This document shows positions 37,509-47,588 of a stretch of DNA of 64,000 bases, one piece after another. The stretch is from Providencia alcalifaciens (GTDB lineage Bacteria; Pseudomonadota; Gammaproteobacteria; Enterobacterales; Enterobacteriaceae). The stretch spans positions 3,100,001-3,164,000 of the forward strand of contig NZ_CP084296.1 of assembly GCF_020271745.1 (NCBI RefSeq), read 5' to 3'. The first letter of the stretch is position 1. Each line of letters begins with the position of its first letter. The notes under the pieces were generated by a model that was given only the letters and a program-made list of their open reading frames with translations, was not told where the DNA came from and made no database searches. The position numbers and the translations under genes were made by a program.

Positions 37509-38654
37509 ATGAGCAATTTCCTTCCGTTTTCAAAACCATCAATCGGGGATGAAGAGGTTAAGGCAGTAGAAAACGTTCTGCGTTCAGGCTGGATCACGAC
37601 AGGCCCACAGAATCATCAATTAGAAGAAGATTTTTGCAAACGTTATGGTTGCAAGCATGCGATTGCCCTTGCATCGGCAACAGCAGGTATGCATGTTGTT
37701 TTGATGGCGCTGGGTATCGGTCCAGGCGATGAAGTTATCACTCCGTCACAAACATGGGTTTCAACGATCAATATGATTGAGTTGCTAGGTGCAACGCCCG
37801 TTATGATTGATGTTGATCGTGATACCCTCATGATTCAGCCTGAAGCGGTAGAAAAAGCCTTAACTAGCAAAACGAAGGCAATTATCCCTGTTCATTATGC
37901 TGGTGCTCCTTGTGATTTAGATGGCCTACGTGCCATCGCACAAAAAGCGGGTGTTTTCCTCATTGAAGATGCAGCTCATGCGGTCGGAACACGTTATAAA
38001 AATGAATGGATTGGTGAGAAGGGCACTGCCATCTTTTCATTTCATGCAATCAAAAACGTGACCTGTGCGGAAGGTGGTTTAGTCGCTACTGACGACGATG
38101 CGCTCGCTCAGCGCGTTCGTGCGTTAAAATTCCATGGTTTAGGCGTAGATGCGTTTGATCGCCAAATGCAAGGGCGTAAACCGCAAGCTGAAGTGGTTGA
38201 ACCTGGCTTCAAGTATAACTTATCAGATATTCACGCTGCGATTGCAGTTGTTCAATTGTCCCGCGTTGAGTATTTAAACCAGCGTCGAGCTGAACTGACG
38301 GCACGCTACCGTGAGTTACTGAAAGACTCTCCATTACAGATGTTATCTGTACCAGAATATCTACATTTACACGCTAATCACCTATTTATGGTGCGTGTTG
38401 ATGAGTCTGTGTGTGGCATTGACCGCGATACATTTATGGAGAAGTTAAAAGAGCATAATATTGGCACGGGATTACATTTCCGTGCGGCTCATACACAAAA
38501 ATATTACCGCGAAAAATACCCAGAGCTGTCATTGCCAGAATCAACATGGAATAGTGCAACGCTTTGTTCATTGCCTCTGTTCCCAGACATGACTGACGCG
38601 GATGTTGAACGGGTAGTGAGTGCAATTAATACAGTCCTTTTGGAGTCAAAATAG
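37509..38654 (+). CDS. arnB: UDP-Ara4O aminotransferase ArnB
   Basis: A PLP-dependent aminotransferase (DegT/DnrJ/EryC1 family), 381 residues, that converts UDP-4-keto-arabinose to UDP-L-Ara4N. The PLP Lys is in [14 protein letters not shown], and the phosphate-binding region includes [13 protein letters not shown]. It is the first gene of a seven-gene operon whose genes overlap or abut; it overlaps arnC by one base. The pathway adds L-Ara4N to lipid A and lowers binding of polymyxin and other cationic peptides. Confidence 0.95.
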   Translation: MSNFLPFSKPSIGDEEVKAVENVLRSGWITTGPQNHQLEEDFCKRYGCKHAIALASATAGMHVVLMALGIGPGDEVITPSQTWVSTINMIELLGATPVMIDVDRDTLMIQPEAVEKALTSKTKAIIPVHYAGAPCDLDGLRAIAQKAGVFLIEDAAHAVGTRYKNEWIGEKGTAIFSFHAIKNVTCAEGGLVATDDDALAQRVRALKFHGLGVDAFDRQMQGRKPQAEVVEPGFKYNLSDIHAAIAVVQLSRVEYLNQRRAELTARYRELLKDSPLQMLSVPEYLHLHANHLFMVRVDESVCGIDRDTFMEKLKEHNIGTGLHFRAAHTQKYYREKYPELSLPESTWNSATLCSLPLFPDMTDADVERVVSAINTVLLESK

Positions 38655-39646
38655 TGTCATTAGCTGATGAATTTGATGAGATTAAAAAAGTCTCAGTGGT
38701 AATCCCTGTTTATAACGAAGAGCAAAGTTTGCCTCAGTTGTTAGAGCGTACGATTAAGTCCTGTAAACAACTGACTCAAGCTTATGAGTTAATTTTAGTT
38801 GACGATGGAAGTAGCGACCGTTCTGCAAAAATGTTGGTTGAAGCGGCTGAAAACCCAGATAACCATGTGATTGCGATCATTTTAAACCGCAACTATGGTC
38901 AACACTCTGCGATTATGGCGGGTTTCAATCAAGCAGATGGCGACTTAGTTATCACTCTTGATGCGGACTTACAAAACCCACCGGAAGAGATCCCTCGTTT
39001 AGTGCAAACAGCGGCTCAAGGCTATGATGTTGTTGGAACTCGTCGTGCTAATCGTCAAGATTCATGGTTCCGCAAAACGGCGTCAAAAATGATCAATGCG
39101 ATGATCACTAAGGCGACCGGTCGTTCAATGGGTGACTACGGTTGTATGCTACGGGCTTATCGCCGTCACATCATTGAAGCGATGCTGCAATGCCATGAGC
39201 GCAGCACATTTATTCCTATTTTAGCGAATACATTTGCGCGTAGAACCATCGAAATTGATGTAGCGCATGCTGAACGCGAGTTTGGTGATTCAAAATACAG
39301 CTTTATGAAGCTGATTAATTTAATGTATGACTTATTAACTTGTTTAACGACTGCGCCTCTGCGTTTGTTAAGCGTGGTTGGTAGCATTATCGCTGCTGGT
39401 GGCTTTGTGCTGGCAGTGTTGTTAATTGTTTTACGTTTACTGTTCGGCTCTGACTGGGCAGCTGACGGCGTATTTACACTGTTTGCGATACTCTTTATGT
39501 TTATCGGCGCGCAGTTTGTTGCTATGGGATTATTGGGCGAATACATCGGTAGGATCTATAATGATGTGCGCGCGAGACCTCGTTATTTTATTCAAAAAGT
39601 CGTCGGTGCAGACCTTAAAACCGACAAAAATCAGGAAGAAAACTAA
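38654..39646 (+). CDS. arnC: Undecaprenyl-phosphate Ara4FN transferase ArnC
   Basis: A GT2 glycosyltransferase, 330 residues, that moves formylated Ara4N from UDP to undecaprenyl phosphate at the inner membrane. The N-terminal GT-A domain has [17 protein letters not shown] and [13 protein letters not shown]; two C-terminal membrane helices follow ([18 protein letters not shown] and the segment near 275). It overlaps arnB and arnA by one base each. Confidence 0.95.
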   Translation: MSLADEFDEIKKVSVVIPVYNEEQSLPQLLERTIKSCKQLTQAYELILVDDGSSDRSAKMLVEAAENPDNHVIAIILNRNYGQHSAIMAGFNQADGDLVITLDADLQNPPEEIPRLVQTAAQGYDVVGTRRANRQDSWFRKTASKMINAMITKATGRSMGDYGCMLRAYRRHIIEAMLQCHERSTFIPILANTFARRTIEIDVAHAEREFGDSKYSFMKLINLMYDLLTCLTTAPLRLLSVVGSIIAAGGFVLAVLLIVLRLLFGSDWAADGVFTLFAILFMFIGAQFVAMGLLGEYIGRIYNDVRARPRYFIQKVVGADLKTDKNQEEN

Positions 39647-41631
39647 TGAAAGCTATTGTTTTTGCCTATCATGATATTGGCTGTGTAGGGATAAAAGCGC
39701 TTGAGAAAGCGGGTTTTGATATTCAGGCAGTATTTACGCACACTGATGATCCAAATGAAAACCACTTTTACTCTTCTGTAGCTCGTGTCAGCGCAGATAT
39801 GGAACTTCCTGTTTTCGCTCCAGAAAACGTTAACCATCCACTGTGGATTGAACGTATTCGTGAGATGAAACCTGATGTGATTTTCTCTTTCTACTATCGC
39901 GATATGTTAAGCGAAGAACTGTTAGCATTAGCACCGAAAGGCGCTTTCAATCTGCATGGTTCTTTACTGCCTAAATACCGTGGTCGTGCACCAATCAACT
40001 GGGCACTGTTAAATGGTGAAAGCGAAACTGGCGTAACGCTGCACAAAATGGTCGCTAAAGCGGATGCTGGCGATATCGTAGCGCAAGAAAAAGTGGCTAT
40101 CACTGATACTGATACTGCCCTGACTCTGCATGCGAAAGTACGTGAAGCAGCAGAAGTCCTGTTAGATAAAACTCTGCCATTAATCGAAGCTGGCAGTTAC
40201 AAAACGGTTGCTCAAGATGAGAGCCAAGCAAGCTACTTCGGTCGTCGTTGTGCTGATGACGGTCAAATCGACTGGAGTCGCAGTGCGAAAGAAATTAACT
40301 GCCTGATCCGCGCAGTCACTGAACCATATCCAGGCGCGTTCACCTATTTAGGTGCACGTAAAATGGTAGTATGGCGTGCTCGTGTATTAGACGATAACCA
40401 AGGTAAAGCTGCGGGTACTGTATTATCTAGCGACCCACTGCGTATCGCATGCGGCCAAGGCGCACTGGAAATCGTTAGCGGTCAAAGCGAAACCGGTTTA
40501 TACATGCAAGGCAACCGCCTAGCTAACGAAATGGGTATCGTGACTGACGTTCGCGTTGGTGCTAAACCAACTGCACAAGTTAAGCGTCGTAAACGTGTTC
40601 TGATCTTAGGCGTAAACGGCTTTATCGGTAACCACTTAACTGAGCGTCTGTTACAAGATGATAACTATGATATCTATGGTATGGATATCGGTTCGTCTGC
40701 AATTGAGCGCTTCATTGGTAACCCACGTTTCCACTTCATCGAAGGTGACGTAAGCATCCATACTGAGTGGATTGAATATCACATCAAAAAATGTGACGTT
40801 ATTCTGCCACTGGTTGCTATTGCGACACCAATCGAATATACCCGTAACCCACTGCGTGTATTCGAATTAGACTTTGAAGAAAACTTAAAAGTTGTTCGTT
40901 ACTGCGTGAAATACAACAAACGCATCATTTTCCCATCAACTTCTGAAGTTTATGGTATGTGTGATGATAAAGAGTTTGATGAAGACGAATCTCGTCTGAT
41001 CGTTGGTCCAATCAATAAACAACGTTGGATTTACTCTGTATCTAAACAGTTACTTGACCGAGTTATCTGGGCATATGGCGCGAAAGAAGGTCTGAAATTC
41101 ACCTTATTCCGTCCATTTAACTGGATGGGACCACGTTTAGACAGCCTGAACTCTGCACGTATTGGTAGCTCACGCGCAATCACTCAGCTTATCCTGAACT
41201 TAGTTGAAGGTTCACCAATCAAGTTAGTCGATGGCGGTGCACAAAAACGTTGCTTCACGGATATCAAAGATGGTATCGAAGCACTGTTCCGCATCATTGA
41301 AAACAAAGACGGCAAATGTGATGGTCAAATCATCAACATCGGTAACCCAACTAACGAAGCAAGTATTCGTCAGTTAGCGGAAATGCTGTTAGAAAGCTTC
41401 GAAAAACACCCAGCTCGTAGCAAGTTCCCTCCATTTGCAGGCTTCCGTGAAATCGAAAGCGCTAGCTACTATGGTCAAGGTTACCAAGACGTTGAGCATC
41501 GTAAACCAAGTGTTGAAAACGCACGTCGTTTACTTGACTGGGTTCCGACTATCGATATGAAAGATACCATTGAAGAAACATTAGACTTCTTCTTACAGGG
41601 TGCTGTAGAAGAGCTGGAAAGCAAAAAATAA
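39646..41631 (+). CDS. arnA: Bifunctional formyltransferase/decarboxylase ArnA
   Basis: 661 residues with two domains. The N-terminal formyltransferase (about 1-305) has [16 protein letters not shown] with the catalytic Asn/His pair, and makes UDP-L-Ara4FN. The C-terminal NAD-dependent dehydrogenase/decarboxylase (about 315-661) has [18 protein letters not shown] and the YSVSKQ Tyr/Lys pair, and oxidises and decarboxylates UDP-glucuronate. It overlaps arnC and arnD by one base. Confidence 0.96.
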   Translation: MKAIVFAYHDIGCVGIKALEKAGFDIQAVFTHTDDPNENHFYSSVARVSADMELPVFAPENVNHPLWIERIREMKPDVIFSFYYRDMLSEELLALAPKGAFNLHGSLLPKYRGRAPINWALLNGESETGVTLHKMVAKADAGDIVAQEKVAITDTDTALTLHAKVREAAEVLLDKTLPLIEAGSYKTVAQDESQASYFGRRCADDGQIDWSRSAKEINCLIRAVTEPYPGAFTYLGARKMVVWRARVLDDNQGKAAGTVLSSDPLRIACGQGALEIVSGQSETGLYMQGNRLANEMGIVTDVRVGAKPTAQVKRRKRVLILGVNGFIGNHLTERLLQDDNYDIYGMDIGSSAIERFIGNPRFHFIEGDVSIHTEWIEYHIKKCDVILPLVAIATPIEYTRNPLRVFELDFEENLKVVRYCVKYNKRIIFPSTSEVYGMCDDKEFDEDESRLIVGPINKQRWIYSVSKQLLDRVIWAYGAKEGLKFTLFRPFNWMGPRLDSLNSARIGSSRAITQLILNLVEGSPIKLVDGGAQKRCFTDIKDGIEALFRIIENKDGKCDGQIINIGNPTNEASIRQLAEMLLESFEKHPARSKFPPFAGFREIESASYYGQGYQDVEHRKPSVENARRLLDWVPTIDMKDTIEETLDFFLQGAVEELESKK

Positions 41632-42524
41632 TGAAAAAAGTTGGCTTGAGAATCGATGTGGACACCTATCAAGGTACATTGAAAGGGGTTCCTCAATTAC
41701 TTAAAGTGCTCAAAGAGCATGATATTCAGGCCAGCTTTTTCTTCAGTGTAGGACCCGATAATATGGGGCGCCATTTATGGCGCCTTTTGCGTCCTAAATT
41801 TCTGTGGAAAATGCTACGGTCGAATGCGGCATCTTTGTATGGTTTAGATATTTTACTGGCAGGTACGGCGTGGCCGGGTAAAAAAATCGCCAAAGATTTA
41901 GGCTATTTGATGAAACAAACCTTGGAAGCTGGGCATGAAGTCGGCTTACATGCGTGGGATCATCAAGGATGGCAAGCCAAAGTGGCTAAATGGAGCGAGG
42001 CTCAACTCACTGAACAAGTGAAACTAGGGGTCGATGCATTGCAACACGCGACTGGCCAACGAGTTACTTGTTCTGCGGTAGCAGGCTGGCGTGGTGATGA
42101 GCGAGTACTCGAAGTTAAACAAGGGTTTAATTTCGACTACAACAGTGACTGCCGTGGGAAGTTTCCATTTAGACCTATTCTACGTGATGGTTCTTTGGGA
42201 ACAGTACAAATTCCTGTGACGTTACCGACTTATGATGAAGTTGTTGGCACAGTAGTGACAGATGAAGAATTTAATGATTTTATTCTTCAAGCAATAAAAG
42301 ATGACCTAGGTGTTCCTGTTTACACTATCCATACGGAAGTGGAAGGAATGTCAAAGTCACAACAATTTTCACAATTATTGGAACGAATTAAGCAAGAAGA
42401 AATCCAATTCTGTACATTGAGTGAATTGTTGCCTGAAGACATCAATACGCTTCCAAAAGGAAGAGTGGTTCGCGCCCCATTCCCGGGACGAGAAGGTTGG
42501 CTGGGCTGCCAAGAAGAGGAATAA
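41631..42524 (+). CDS. arnD: Ara4FN deformylase ArnD
   Basis: A NodB-type polysaccharide deacetylase family protein, 297 residues, that removes the formyl group from undecaprenyl-phosphate-Ara4FN. Metal-binding motifs are RIDVDTYQG near the start and [11 protein letters not shown]. The function follows from family and operon. It ends seven bases before arnT. Confidence 0.94.
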   Translation: MKKVGLRIDVDTYQGTLKGVPQLLKVLKEHDIQASFFFSVGPDNMGRHLWRLLRPKFLWKMLRSNAASLYGLDILLAGTAWPGKKIAKDLGYLMKQTLEAGHEVGLHAWDHQGWQAKVAKWSEAQLTEQVKLGVDALQHATGQRVTCSAVAGWRGDERVLEVKQGFNFDYNSDCRGKFPFRPILRDGSLGTVQIPVTLPTYDEVVGTVVTDEEFNDFILQAIKDDLGVPVYTIHTEVEGMSKSQQFSQLLERIKQEEIQFCTLSELLPEDINTLPKGRVVRAPFPGREGWLGCQEEE

Positions 42525-42531
42525 AATACCC

Positions 42532-44190
42532 ATGTTGAATAACCGAGCGAGCAAAGTAGGAGCCTCTCTGCTGGCTCTTTTTTTTGTCTTGACCTATTTG
42601 TTGCCGTTAAACAGCCGTTTACTTTGGCAGCCGGATGAAACCCGTTATGCAGAAATCAGTCGCGAAATGCTACAACGCGGTGACTGGATCGTGCCGTACA
42701 TGCTGGATATTCGTTACTTTGAGAAGCCAGTGGCGGGGTATTGGATCAACAATATTAGCCAAATGATTTTTGGTGACACAAACTTTGCCGTTCGTTTTGG
42801 TTCAGTCTTCTGTATTTTATTAAGCACTTTGCTAGTTTACCGCATGGCAAAAATGATGTGGCGTAATAGCCATGTTGCTTATGTGGCAAGCTTCATCTAT
42901 ATCTCGATGTTCTTGGTGTTTGCAGTAGGAACATATAGCGTTCTCGACCCGATGCTATCGTTATGGATAGCCGCCAGTATGTTTTGTTGCTTATGGGCAA
43001 TGAAAGCTCGAGAGGTTAAGACCAAACTCGCCGCGTGGGGAGCTCTTGGGTTAGCCTGTGGTATGGCATTTATGACCAAAGGTTTTTTAGCTTTAGCCAT
43101 TCCGGTTATCGTGATGCTACCTATTACCTTGTATCAAAAACGTTTCCTTGAAATGCTCAAATATGGCCCATTAGCCATTATCACCGCGGTGATCATCAGC
43201 TTGCCATGGGCGTTGGCAATAGCCAAACAAGAGCCGGATTACTGGAATTATTTCTTCTGGATTGAACATATTAAGCGTTTTACTGCCGATGACGCTCAGC
43301 ATCTTGAGCCATTTTGGTACTATATCCCCATCATCTTGTTAGGTGCTATCCCATGGACCGGCTTATTACCAGGCGCACTCATTAAAGGTTGGAAAGAGCG
43401 TAAGTCTAGTCCGGATATGTTTTTCTTACTGTGCTGGTTTGTCGTACCTGTGATTTTCTTTAGTATCTCCCGCGGAAAATTGCCAACCTATATGTTGCCG
43501 TTTATGGCGCCATTAGCGCTATTAATGGCGAAATATGGTGTCGATTGTGTGCGTAATGGCACCATGAAAGGATTGAAAGCTAACGGTATTATCAACATTG
43601 TTATCGGAGTTGCAGCGGTGATCGCTGTGATTATCGTGAGCAGTGTGATTAAAAAACCATTATATGAACATGATGAATGGTCAAAAATGGTGCTAGGGGT
43701 TGTTGCATTTTCGATTTGGGCAATCATTGGCTATCTCTGCACTGTATTAAATGCAAAATATTGGTTGTGGGCAGCATCTTGCTCACTAGCCGTTAGTTTA
43801 TGTATTGGCAGTGCATTGCCAAATAACACCATTGACTCGAAGTTACCACAGAATTTTATTCATCAAAATCATGATCTTTTGATGAATAGCCGCTATCTGA
43901 TGGCAAGTAATGTGGGCGTTGCTGCGGGGCTAGCATGGGAAACCAAAAATTCCAATATTTATCTCTATAATAGTAGCGGTGAATTAACCTATGGCTTGAA
44001 ATACCCAGATAGTGCGCATCGTTTGATTAAACCGGATGAATTTGCTGCATGGCTGGCAAAAGCGCGCCAAGAAGGACAGGTTACCGTGGTGTTCTTATTA
44101 GGTAAAAAAGAAGGTTTACCAGACATTCCTAAGCCAGATGAAGTCATAAAGAACTCCCGTATGGCGATAGTGGTTTACCATAAACAATGA
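42532..44190 (+). CDS. arnT: Lipid A L-Ara4N transferase ArnT
   Basis: A GT83 inner-membrane glycosyltransferase, 552 residues with about twelve membrane helices and a C-terminal periplasmic domain. It moves L-Ara4N from undecaprenyl phosphate to lipid A phosphates. The N-terminal periplasmic loop has [22 protein letters not shown], containing the catalytic DETRYAE, and EKPVAGYW. The ATG at 42532 gives the family start; the longer frame overlaps arnD. It overlaps arnE by four bases. Confidence 0.95.
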   Translation: MLNNRASKVGASLLALFFVLTYLLPLNSRLLWQPDETRYAEISREMLQRGDWIVPYMLDIRYFEKPVAGYWINNISQMIFGDTNFAVRFGSVFCILLSTLLVYRMAKMMWRNSHVAYVASFIYISMFLVFAVGTYSVLDPMLSLWIAASMFCCLWAMKAREVKTKLAAWGALGLACGMAFMTKGFLALAIPVIVMLPITLYQKRFLEMLKYGPLAIITAVIISLPWALAIAKQEPDYWNYFFWIEHIKRFTADDAQHLEPFWYYIPIILLGAIPWTGLLPGALIKGWKERKSSPDMFFLLCWFVVPVIFFSISRGKLPTYMLPFMAPLALLMAKYGVDCVRNGTMKGLKANGIINIVIGVAAVIAVIIVSSVIKKPLYEHDEWSKMVLGVVAFSIWAIIGYLCTVLNAKYWLWAASCSLAVSLCIGSALPNNTIDSKLPQNFIHQNHDLLMNSRYLMASNVGVAAGLAWETKNSNIYLYNSSGELTYGLKYPDSAHRLIKPDEFAAWLAKARQEGQVTVVFLLGKKEGLPDIPKPDEVIKNSRMAIVVYHKQ

Positions 44191-44534
44191 TAGCGCAATT
44201 ACTTCTGTTACTCTTTGTCAGCGTGTTGACTTGCATTGGGCAAATAGCCCAAAAGCAAGCCGTCGTCGCTTGGCAAGGAGACAAACTTAATAAAGCCGCA
44301 TCCGCCATTCGTTGGCTGATGTTGGCAGTATTAATGCTAGGGTTGGGGATGCTGTTTTGGCTAAAGTTGTTGGAAACCATGCCGCTCAGTATTGCCTACC
44401 CGATGCTCAGTATTAATTTCGTCTTGGTCACATTGATAGGGCAATTTGTCTACCATGAGCAAACTGGACTAAACCACTGGCTCGGGGTTGCCTCAATCAT
44501 GATAGGAATACTACTGATGAGTATAAGTGTATGA
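44187..44534 (+). CDS. arnE: Undecaprenyl-phosphate-Ara4N flippase subunit ArnE
   Basis: 115 residues with four membrane helices (small EamA/SMR-like fold). With ArnF it is thought to flip the lipid-linked Ara4N across the inner membrane. The segments GQIAQKQAV and [16 protein letters not shown] fit the family. ATGA overlaps join it to arnT and arnF. Confidence 0.9.
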   Translation: MIAQLLLLLFVSVLTCIGQIAQKQAVVAWQGDKLNKAASAIRWLMLAVLMLGLGMLFWLKLLETMPLSIAYPMLSINFVLVTLIGQFVYHEQTGLNHWLGVASIMIGILLMSISV

Positions 44535-44938
44535 ATAAAGGATACTTATGGGTACTCGGTAGTGCGCTATTAGTTACCGTCGCACAACTCAGCCTGAAAG
44601 CAGGTGTTGTGGAACTTCCTTCGTTCTCTCTAGGTTGGCATTGGTTGCAGCTAGAATGGCTGGCAGATAATGCGGCAAGCTTAGGGATTATCTTTGTTGG
44701 GTTAGTCTGCTATGCGCTATCGATGCTGTGCTGGCTATTTGCGTTAAAATATATTGCGCTCAATAAAGCTTATCCGCTTATCAGCCTGAGCTATGTGTTT
44801 GTTTACATACTGGCGGTAGTGTTGCCATGGTTCAATGAACCCGCAACGGCGTTAAAAGCTGCGGGGATCGCATTTATTCTGTTAGGGGTATGGCTGATCA
44901 GTCGACCTTCCAAGCCTTTAACGAAAAAAGCTAAATAG
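44531..44938 (+). CDS. arnF: Undecaprenyl-phosphate-Ara4N flippase subunit ArnF
   Basis: 135 residues with four membrane helices, the partner of ArnE. Family segments [14 protein letters not shown] and [20 protein letters not shown] are visible. It is the last gene of the arn operon. No clear terminator follows before nlpC. Confidence 0.9.
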   Translation: MNKGYLWVLGSALLVTVAQLSLKAGVVELPSFSLGWHWLQLEWLADNAASLGIIFVGLVCYALSMLCWLFALKYIALNKAYPLISLSYVFVYILAVVLPWFNEPATALKAAGIAFILLGVWLISRPSKPLTKKAK

Positions 44939-45065
44939 CATCAGATAATTAGCCTTAGGTGTTTATTTTTCACGCGTTGTACATTATAGTCTCGCGTATT
45001 AAGATATCACTTAAGGTGATTCTTTTGGGGTTATCTATATCCACAGGTTATCTATAAGGTACGCT

Positions 45066-45551
45066 ATGATAGTGAATTTCAAATACCTACCATTGCTGTG
45101 TTGCCTCGTGTTGATTGGCTGCTCTTCATCCGTAAAACGGACGTCAGCACCACCAATGAAAACCCAATTGTCTGATCCCATCATGACTATCGCTCAGCTC
45201 AAGGACCAACTAAGCCAATGGTATGGCACGCCGTATCACTATGGTGGCATGAGCCAAAATGGTGTGGATTGTTCGGGCTTTGTCTATCGAACATTTAGTG
45301 ATCGTTTTGCGATTGAAGTCCCGCGTACGACTGTTGACCAAACGCGTTTAGGGACACGCATTGATAAATCGGATTTAATGCCGGGTGACTTGGTATTCTT
45401 CAAAACGGGATCAGGGGAAAACGGCCTGCATGTTGGTATTTATGATACTGATAACACATTCATCCATGCATCCACCAGCAAAGGCGTAATACGCTCATCG
45501 ATGGATAATAGCTATTGGCGAAAAGTGTTTTGGCAAGCTCGGCGCATCTAA
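45066..45551 (+). CDS. nlpC: NlpC lipoprotein, NlpC/P60 peptidase
   Basis: 161 residues. The lipobox LVLIGCSS near residue 19 marks it as a lipoprotein. The NlpC/P60 domain has the catalytic Cys in GVDCSGFVYRTF, His in GLHVGIYD, and a third polar residue in FIHASTSKG. It probably cleaves peptidoglycan peptide stems. In E. coli nlpC follows btuD directly; here the arn operon lies between them. Confidence 0.92.
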   Translation: MIVNFKYLPLLCCLVLIGCSSSVKRTSAPPMKTQLSDPIMTIAQLKDQLSQWYGTPYHYGGMSQNGVDCSGFVYRTFSDRFAIEVPRTTVDQTRLGTRIDKSDLMPGDLVFFKTGSGENGLHVGIYDTDNTFIHASTSKGVIRSSMDNSYWRKVFWQARRI

Positions 45552-45625
45552 TTTCGCTTCATTCCTCATTAATTCTTCAGTGATTATGCTATCTTAGGAG
45601 CAAGTTTTGCTTTTAGGATAGTCAA

Positions 45626-46642
45626 ATGTCTACATTACGTTTATTTATTTCAGAGTCTTTTGATCCATGGTTTAATTTAGCGGTTGAAGAGACTATTTTC
45701 CGCCAAATGTCAGCCGACCAACGAGTTATGTTCTTATGGCGTAATGCCGATACCGTGGTTATCGGGCGTGCTCAAAACCCATGGAAAGAGTGTAACACTC
45801 GTAAAATGGAACAAGATAATGTTAGATTAGCGCGTCGTAGCAGTGGTGGCGGAGCTGTATTTCAAGATTTGGGCAATACTTGTTTTACCTTTATGGCAGG
45901 AAAACCCGAATATGATAAAACCATCTCAACGCAAATTATTGTGGATGGGCTAGCAAAAGTCGGGATCCACGCTGAAATATCTGGCCGCAACGATTTAGTC
46001 CTCGAAACTGAAAATGGCCCACGAAAAATTTCAGGCTCAGCGTACCGTGAAACTAAAGATCGCGGCTTCCACCACGGCACTTTACTGATTAATACCGATT
46101 TAAGTCGTTTAGCAAATTACCTCAATCCCGATCCTAAAAAATTGCAAGCCAAAGGGATCACTTCAGTCCGCTCTCGTGTTGCCAACTTGAATGAACTAGT
46201 CCCTGATATTTCGCACGAAAAGGTATGTGAGGGGATTGTAAATAGCTTCTTTAGCTACTACGGTGAAACAGTGGAAGCAGAATATATCTCACCGGAAAAA
46301 CTCCCTGATTTACCCAATTTTGCAGAAACATTCGCGAAGCAAAGTAGTTGGGAATGGAATTTTGGACAAGCGCCTGCTTTTAGTCACATGGCAGATACCC
46401 GATTCCCATGGGGCGGTATTGAATTTCATTTTGATATTGAAAAAGGGGTGATCACGCGTTGCCAATTTTTTACCGACAGCCTCGATCCATCCCCATTAGA
46501 GTGGTTAAGCCAGCAACTGGTTGGGCAAGCTTATCAAACGGAAACTGTCCGTCAGTTAATGGTACAAATGGTCGTATTGTGGCCAGAATTGACTGAGCAA
46601 TTTGCAGATTTAGAAAATTGGCTCGTTAACGAACTGAGATAA
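45626..46642 (+). CDS. lplA: Lipoate-protein ligase A
   Basis: 338 residues. It activates lipoate with ATP and attaches it to the lipoyl domains of 2-oxoacid dehydrogenases and GcvH. The [21 protein letters not shown] motif and the catalytic Lys in [11 protein letters not shown] are present, followed by the C-terminal accessory domain. AGGATAG precedes the ATG. Its stop abuts the A-run of a terminator serving the convergent gene. Confidence 0.95.
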   Translation: MSTLRLFISESFDPWFNLAVEETIFRQMSADQRVMFLWRNADTVVIGRAQNPWKECNTRKMEQDNVRLARRSSGGGAVFQDLGNTCFTFMAGKPEYDKTISTQIIVDGLAKVGIHAEISGRNDLVLETENGPRKISGSAYRETKDRGFHHGTLLINTDLSRLANYLNPDPKKLQAKGITSVRSRVANLNELVPDISHEKVCEGIVNSFFSYYGETVEAEYISPEKLPDLPNFAETFAKQSSWEWNFGQAPAFSHMADTRFPWGGIEFHFDIEKGVITRCQFFTDSLDPSPLEWLSQQLVGQAYQTETVRQLMVQMVVLWPELTEQFADLENWLVNELR

Positions 46643-46667
46643 AAAAAGAGCCGATAGATATCGGCTC
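46641..46667 (-). terminator. Terminator of the MarA-like gene
   Basis: A perfect GAGCCGATA/TATCGGCTC stem at 46648-46667 which, read leftward, runs into seven T at 46641-46647. It fits the end of the leftward AraC-family gene. The T-run overlaps the lplA stop codon. Confidence 0.8.
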
Positions 46668-46725
46668 AAAATATAGATTTCGTTGAAATGGGTGTTTGAG
46701 GGTGTAACGAAAATCTAATGCACTG

Positions 46726-47097
46726 TTAATGATGACAATTGCAGGTCATAAAGGTTTTACATTCTGGTAATTCACCCGCTTGACGGAATTTAGCCGGGGT
46801 GGTATCAAAGTGTTTTTTAAATATACGTGTAAATGTTGCTTGTGAACTAAAGCCATATTGCAATGCAATGTCTAGAATAGGTAAGTTGCCTTCGCGTAAT
46901 GATTTAGCGGCTTCTAATAGGCGACGTTTGCGAACGTATTCACCAAGGGTACAGCCCTTAAGCTCTTTAAATACGCGCTGTAAATGCCATTTCGAATATC
47001 CGCTTTTGTCCGCGATAGTATCGATTTTGATGCCTTCATTGCGTTGTAATTGGCTTTCAAGCCATCTAACAATTTCATTGACTACACTTTCTGACAT
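46726..47097 (-). CDS. MarA/SoxS-like AraC-family regulator with Cys/His tail
   Basis: 123 residues, a single-domain AraC/XylS DNA-binding protein with two helix-turn-helix units: IDTIADKSGYSKWHLQRVFK (nearly the MarA/SoxS/RamA sequence) and ILDIALQYGFSSQATFTRIF. It has no effector domain. The family activates efflux and stress genes at marbox sites. After the DNA-binding domain there is an unusual tail, ELPECKTFMTCNCHH, with three Cys and two His that could bind metal. AGGAGGT gives a strong ribosome site that can be hidden in a hairpin. It is the same size class as Proteus PqrA and Providencia AarP, but I cannot equate it with either. Confidence 0.85.
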   Translation of the reverse strand: MSESVVNEIVRWLESQLQRNEGIKIDTIADKSGYSKWHLQRVFKELKGCTLGEYVRKRRLLEAAKSLREGNLPILDIALQYGFSSQATFTRIFKKHFDTTPAKFRQAGELPECKTFMTCNCHH

Positions 47098-47105
47098 ATC
47101 TACCT

Positions 47106-47119
47106 CCTACTTTAGTAGG
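47106..47119 (-). promoter_or_regulatory. Hairpin overlapping the ribosome site of the MarA-like gene
   Basis: On the minus strand CCTAC-TAAA-GTAGG forms a short stem whose right arm merges with the AGGAGGT ribosome site, ending about 9 bases before the ATG. It could limit initiation. The stem is only five pairs, so its strength is doubtful. Confidence 0.35.
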
Positions 47120-47516
47120 CTATTGTTCATTAATAACTAATAATAACTCATGAAATTATGGTCTATTCTTCCTTTTTTTCCGATATATCGCTAGGCTAAT
47201 CGTGCGGTTTTTAAATGCGAATAACTATTGCTACGATAGTTTTTATTGAAATTCAAAAAACTAAACATACACAAATGAATGTTAAAAATTGTTTTAATAC
47301 AATAAATTATATTTATTCTCCAAGCGTGAAATGTGAAAAATCAAGGTGAATGCAAGCTTGTTCAAATTTATTGTTGATACTGTTCTATTTTATTAACCAA
47401 GTAAATTATTGAAATTTTATTTGACTTAATAATGAGCAATGTGGTGGGGTGAAATAGAATAATTAACAGGAAATTCCGAGGTGAATTGTTTTTTAAGTGA
47501 TGTAGTAGTGCGGTGA

Positions 47517-47563
47517 AAGGTTCATTTATCCATTAAAGCCTAAAATTGTGATAAATGAACCTT
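47517..47563 (-). terminator. Hairpin after the TonB receptor gene
   Basis: A perfect 14-bp AAGGTTCATTTATC/GATAAATGAACCTT inverted repeat with a 19-base loop. It lies 26 bases past the receptor stop. The T-run after the stem on the minus strand is short. Confidence 0.65.
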
Positions 47564-47588
47564 ATTTTAACGTATTGCTATTCGTTAA

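Larger units (their letters stand above)
47098..47588. other. AT-rich stretch between TonB receptor and MarA-like genes
   Basis: About 490 bases. It holds the MarA-like promoter and leader hairpin at its left end and the receptor terminator at its right end. I see no ORF in the middle. Confidence 0.5.

Noticed and set aside
46726-47097. Calling the MarA-like gene aarP or pqrA
   Set aside because: The size class fits, but I could not match the full sequence from memory and the Cys/His tail is not something I recall in either.
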